A stretch of 64,000 nt of DNA from Phycisphaeraceae bacterium (GTDB taxonomy: Bacteria > Planctomycetota > Phycisphaerae > Phycisphaerales > UBA1924), in contig JAHBXL010000004.1 of NCBI GenBank assembly GCA_019636495.1, forward strand, positions 1 through 64,000, in the 5' to 3' direction. Each line of letters starts with the position of its first letter. Within the stretch, counting starts at the first letter, position 1. The translations under genes and the position numbers were made by a program. Below are positions 64,000-64,000 of this stretch, in pieces. The notes under the pieces were generated by a model that saw nothing but the letters and a program-made list of their open reading frames with translations, was not told the origin of the DNA and did no database searches.

Positions 64000-64000
64000 C

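Overview
The window looks like chromosomal DNA of a high-GC planctomycete, most likely class Phycisphaerae. This is an inference from gene content. Three secreted proteins carry GC-type dockerin-like tails (D-x-D-G...FLSxWFxGCP). Two proteins end in PEP-CTERM-like tails (PAPG, a membrane segment, RRRR). There are CNNNGVPDVCDI and zinc-ribbon CPECG signatures common in planctomycetes, a eukaryote-like PurB, and the futalosine-pathway gene mqnA. No rRNA, tRNA, CRISPR array, prophage or plasmid gene was found.

Layout. 1-6.6 kb: a truncated secreted repeat protein, folC, dapA, a small membrane protein, truA and an HDOD protein. 6.8-11.6 kb: two tandem paralogous secreted dockerin-like proteins, the second with a strong terminator. 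11.7-19.2 kb: a membrane protein, then a tight four-gene operon made of a giant DUF115/Maf-type fusion followed by neuA, neuB and neuC, which fits nonulosonic (sialic or legionaminic) acid synthesis and transfer to flagellin or another surface protein. 19.2-24.9 kb: nhaA, clpB, a membrane protein and a YjfB-like motility protein. 25-30.6 kb: a thioredoxin-fold protein, a frameshifted HxlR regulator, a PEP-CTERM protein, an in-frame pilin-rhomboid fusion, mqnA, miaA and a zinc-ribbon membrane protein. 30.8-36.8 kb: topA, purB and a RAYT (HUH transposase) flanked by long palindromes. 36.9-49 kb: a PEP-CTERM protein, a TPR-sulfotransferase, spoVR, HIT, PilZ, a HAL2/IMPase phosphatase, rsmE and two exported proteins. 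49-57 kb: a very large exported protein, a DegT aminotransferase, an AlbA-type ATP-binding regulator, an MBL hydrolase and a lipoprotein. 57-64 kb: an iron-sulfur/TPR membrane protein, a 44-residue basic protein, and a methionine/threonine operon (trans-sulfuration enzyme plus aspartokinase-homoserine dehydrogenase) behind a promoter and a SAM-type riboswitch.

The most notable system is a REP-like mobile palindrome family. Four copies plus a half copy share ~26-nt terminal arms (GCAGCCCG...GGGCG) around inner hairpins. Two copies flank a Y1/HUH transposase at 35764-36237. Other copies sit at gene ends, often directly at stop codons, and one lies in-frame inside miaA. miaA also carries an unrelated second repeat in-frame, so this essential-type tRNA enzyme has absorbed two mobile repeats. 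A third palindrome family (AGGAACACAGAG...) sits in intergenic gaps at 2.9, 40.8 and 56.7 kb.

All calls come from reading the sequence. No database search was run.
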